Part shown: one piece after another, positions 61,001-64,000 of the stretch
How positions within the stretch are numbered: position 1 is the first letter of the stretch
Layout of the letters: each line of letters opens with the position of its first letter
Assembly (NCBI RefSeq): GCF_008831285.2
Contig: NC_045140.1
Location: 13,968,233-14,032,232, forward strand
Length of the DNA stretch: 64,000 bases
Reading direction: 5' to 3'
DNA from: Nymphaea colorata
Lineage: Eukaryota; Streptophyta; Magnoliopsida; Nymphaeales; Nymphaeaceae
The notes under the pieces: generated by a model
Told to the model about the DNA's origin: nothing
What the model saw: only the letters and a program-made list of their open reading frames with translations
The model's database searches: none
Position numbers and translations under genes: made by a program

Positions 61001-62512
61001 CCTTTGGTAAACAGTTGTCCATGGGACCTATTTATTTTTTTGTTCAGGACCTGCCAGCTTTCCCATGAAACAAACAAGGATAGATGGGGTGAAATGCACA
61101 TAATCAGATTTAAAACATGTTTGAAAGCACATAATCAGGTTTAAAAAATGTACTGACGTCATAATATGTTAAAGGGGACATCGACCATGTGCATGTTCTC
61201 TCAAGCATGGAAGGGCAGATCACGAAAGCAAGAGAAGAGGCTTATAGTAGAAAGGTCATATTGGACAAGGTTGAGAGATGGACAGCTGCCTGTGAAGAAG
61301 AAAGATGGTTGGAAGAATATAACAAGGTAAACATCTTTACTATTTCCGATGTTGTGAATGCCATTCTCTCTGCTTGCAACAATTTAGTCTTATAAAATTT
61401 TATTGACTTAAGCAGGATGAGAACAGGTACAGTGCGAGTAGAGGAGCACATAAGAACTTGCAACGAGCTCTGCGTGCCAGGAATGTAGTTCACAAAATCC
61501 CAGGTAGTCAACAGCTAAAAAGTATCTAACTATGAATGGTAAAATACAAAATGTCAGATCATATTTGGTATTTTCCTGCAGCATTGGTGCAGCAGTTGAT
61601 TACCAAGACCAAAAAGTGGGAAAATGAAAGGAACAAGATCTTCTTCTATGAAGATGTGAGCATTCTAAAAGCTGCATTCTTTACTTCAAGCCATTCGATA
61701 CACAGTCTTGCCTTTGAAAGTACCTATTTTTTTATCTCCAGTTGCCAGATTCATTAAAACTAGATCAAACTAGTTTAGATCAGTTCATGCAACTGATTAC
61801 TAGTATGCAGTTACAGCCATGACAACTTGAACTGGACGAGAACAAAATACATGTTTATGTGCCCATGACCATCCACCTGACATGTCACTTCTGTTTCATC
61901 TGCTCCACATAGTAAGAAGGTCTCCTACTATTTCTGCAGGTACCACTATTGGCACTGTTGGATGAATACAACACACTGAGACAGGAAAAAGCAGGAGAAC
62001 AACATAGGCAAAAGGCAAGTAAAATTTCTATTTCAAAGATAATTCTAGGACACCTTTCGAGGATCTACCCACCGAAGATCTCCACCCTCTATGAGAGAAG
62101 TGGACAATGGGGACTGTATTAATGGGACTTATTTGTGCTTTGTTTCCCCCACATCCATGAACTGAATGGATGGAGCTGGAATGTTAAAAAAGGGTTCTTC
62201 TTTGGTTGCCTACAGGAGAGAAAAAACGTCCAGAATCATGTATTTGCCAATCAGGAGAACCTATCGATATTGCATCCAAGCACAAGCAGCGGACAGGTCT
62301 CCACAAGATATTACAGTACAAGTTTTGGTAGTACAATGCCTGTACACAGATACCATGGAAAGAACTCAGCAGCCCAAGACTTGTTTTTTATCAAAGAAGG
62401 CAGTAAGCTGCAAGGACAAAAGATTCAGATGCAAAGAAGCTATATTTCTCAGCTTGGAGATGATTCTTCATCCCAAATTTCTGCAACTTTTTCAGGCCCA
62501 ACTTGTTCTTAA
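58022..62512 (+). CDS. MAP65: MAP65/PRC1/Ase1-family microtubule-associated protein, 11 exons, 578 aa
   Basis: Exons from frame and splice sites: 58022-58078, 58202-58405, 58550-58807, 58915-59130, 59507-59662, 59787-59946, 61175-61326, 61416-61503, 61582-61655, 61940-62014, 62216-62512. Phases agree, giving 1737 nt. MAP65 proteins are dimeric coiled-coil factors that cross-link antiparallel microtubules in spindle, phragmoplast and cortical arrays. Matching blocks are VWDEVGQDQIEREKVLLELQ, QECLEIYRKKVENA, PALRDMQKRRDDRRRQF, WDLMDTSSEEQQLF, KRMELEEICKKSH and, in the conserved microtubule-binding part, VERWTAACEEERWLEEYNK, NRYSASRGAHKNLQRA and LLALLDEYNTLRQEK. The last 99 residues, one exon, are Ser/Gln-rich and match nothing I know. 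The intron between exons 10 and 11 uses a GC donor. The exon 7 acceptor (GTTAAAG) has a poor pyrimidine tract. The subfamily is uncertain, perhaps nearer MAP65-8/9. MET58022 was chosen as the first in-frame ATG; MET58037 is the alternative. Confidence 0.93.
60323..60490. repeat. 91-bp tandem duplication in MAP65 intron 6
   Basis: Two copies start GAAAAATCCATGAAAATACC at 60323 and 60414, with only a few differences. Each carries TTGTTCTGCAGGGCTTT, an acceptor-like sequence. It lies inside the 1.2-kb intron between exons 6 and 7. Confidence 0.9.
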
Positions 62513-62882
62513 AATGTGTAAAATCAAATATTTGCTTATAAAATTTTGAGATACCAAAAATACATTCTTGCATGAAACCAAGAGTTGAAAAGGAATACGA
62601 GAGTGATAATCTAAGACATTTGTTTCCCATTAATATGTAATATCTATCCGCCAATAAATAACATCTCAGCAGGTTGTGCATATTATACACGGTTATGGCG
62701 ATGAAATGAAATATTACCATATCAAACTCTTTACCTTTTAACTCCATAAAATCATAGAGAAATTATTGAATTTGCAGCTTGCAGGTAACTAAGAAACGTC
62801 CGCACCTTATCAACCAAATTTGAGAAATGTTCAAGCGCTAGACCTTAATTCTTACATGATTTGAAAACAAGCGCTGTTGACG
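62513..62882. other. MAP65 3' flank
   Basis: AT-rich sequence after the stop codon, probably the 3' UTR and a short spacer up to the LTR at 62883. No gene was recognised. Confidence 0.6.
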
Positions 62883-63104
62883 TGTTAACTGTTATGTATG
62901 ACTGGGTCCGAGTCTAAATCCGATCCGACCCATTCTAAAGGGGCAGTGGGTTTTATTTATTGTAAGTTAATGAGAATGAAAAGAAATAGTGACGGACAGC
63001 TGGTGAGCGCAGGAATCACATCATAATATCATGGTTTTTTTCCTCGTGTCGAGAGTTTTTGAGGTTACATTTTTTTGTGCTCTCGGTGCTTTTTCTGTTC
63101 AACA
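62883..63104 (+). repeat. Probable 5' LTR at the right edge
   Basis: Bounded by TG and CA and directly upstream of the primer-site-like sequence. An alternative left end is TGTTGACG at 62875. The partner LTR is outside the window. Confidence 0.5.
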
Positions 63105-64000
63105 TAATATCAGAGCTGGCTTCCGAGTTCTGAGTTCGTTTTCCCGACAAGAATCCCGTCGTCACCGGCGTTGTACATTGACGTCAACAACAGGGCTTCA
63201 TTCACGTTTCTTTCCCTGCCGTCGCTTTCCTCTGCCATTGCCGGCGTTGTACCTTGGCGTTGCCGCCGCCATGCCGTCGCCACCTTCCTCCCGACATCAT
63301 CGGCCTCGCTGTCGTCACCTTCCCTGCCGTCGCCGTCTGCCGCTGCCTTCCGTGGGGCCGCCGCCTTCCTCTTGAGTGCATCGCCTTCCCTGCCGTTGCC
63401 GGCGTTTCACTTATTCCTGGCACCCACCCCTTCTGCTGTCGCTATTCCAGTTCGGCGTGCCTCTTCTGCTGCTGCTATTCCAGTTCTGCTGTCGCCTCCC
63501 TTGATATTGCATCGTCCGCCTCTGCCGCCGCAGTCCTTGAAGTTGCGTCGCCCTCCTCTGTCATTGCTGCCCTCTCCTTTGCCGTCGTCCAAATCCTTCC
63601 GCTATTCCAGTTCGGAGCCATCCTCCCATTTGCCGCCCTTGCCATGGAGCTCGGGCAGATCTCTCTGCCGTAGAGCTCAGGCAGATTTCTCTTCCTGTTC
63701 CACCGTCGCCCTCTGCCACTACCGCTAGCGTCCACCGTCTAAGCTACTGTTCGTGGGCTGCATCGGCTGCACATCTCTCCTGTCTTATTTCGAGTTTTTT
63801 TGTAGCAGGTCTGATGTTCTTCCTTACCTGCACCAACCATCTTACCTGCATCAACCATCATTGAAACATTTACTCTTGGTTGATTTAAGGAAAACCCCTG
63901 ATTATCAGTTAGATGTCAAGAACCCTAAATCTGATAACTTGGTCTATAGGAATTGCTGGTTGGGAGGGAATTACTTATGTCAATGGGAAGAAGACTGAAC
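62883..64000 (+). mobile_element. 5' end of an LTR retroelement (probably copia), cut by the window edge
   Basis: A probable 5' LTR of about 222 bp starts TGTTAACTG (62883) and ends TTCTGTTCAACA (63104), with TGTT/AACA inverted ends. It is followed at once by TAATATCAGAGC (63105-63116), close to the copia initiator-Met primer site TGGTATCAGAGC. A leader of about 600 bp, rich in GCCGTCGCC and CTTCC words, follows and gives overlapping chance frames on both strands. Coding parts are not clearly identified in the window, so intactness and age cannot be judged. Confidence 0.55.

Noticed and set aside
63171-63728. 185-aa Ser/Pro/Ala-rich open frame and overlapping frames on both strands
   Set aside because: GCC/TCG low-complexity tract that keeps several frames open at once; it lies in the leader of a probable LTR element.
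1-64000. CRISPR array, operon or bacterial-type system
   Set aside because: The tandem repeats lack spacer structure, and all genes are plant nuclear genes with introns or plant families.

Overview
This window is nuclear DNA of a flowering plant. It holds intron-containing genes of plant-specific type (MAP65, a plant-type ELMO-domain protein), an intronless plant EXO70, U1 snRNA genes with a plant-type promoter, Ty1/copia retroelements and many hAT-like MITEs. The species cannot be named from sequence alone. The EXO70 gene is GC-rich at its 5' end and less so at its 3' end, a gradient often seen in monocots, but this is weak evidence.

Layout. 1-2.7 kb: 3' part of a Tnt1/Tork-type copia fossil behind a 69-bp tandem array. 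2.8-10.4 kb: AT-rich intergenic DNA with MITE-like repeats. 10.79-12.76 kb: single-exon EXO70 (656 codons). 12.8-30.4 kb: gene-poor, with a hAT-like element (15.9-16.9 kb), a five-copy 158-bp satellite-like array (17.75-18.54 kb), a decayed prefoldin subunit 2 fragment (20.96-21.12 kb), MITEs, microsatellites and a LINE reverse-transcriptase fragment (29.06-29.60 kb). 30.66-36.79 kb: nine-exon ELMO-domain gene (270 aa), followed at 37.89-38.04 kb by a U1 snRNA gene. 38.1-42.75 kb: a decayed second copy of the same ELMO + U1 unit. About 42.8-53.4 kb: a third, truncated ELMO copy split by a 6.9-kb copia element with LTRs. 53-57.4 kb: MITE-rich DNA, GAGCTCG- and GGCCCAGCC-rich repeats and a fold-back element. 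58.02-62.51 kb: eleven-exon MAP65 gene (578 aa). 62.88 kb to the end: probable 5' LTR and leader of another LTR element that runs out of the window.

The three protein genes have separate roles (exocyst tethering, Arf-type GTPase regulation, microtubule bundling) and show no operon-like link. The most unusual structure is the tandem triplication of an ELMO-domain gene with a U1 snRNA gene. The intact first unit acts as the empty-site reference for two later insertions, a copia element and a hAT MITE, in the decayed units. The first U1 copy has a G at RNA position 3, which would change pairing with the +6 base of 5' splice sites. The second has the canonical 5' end, but its promoter spacing is collapsed and its body is shortened.
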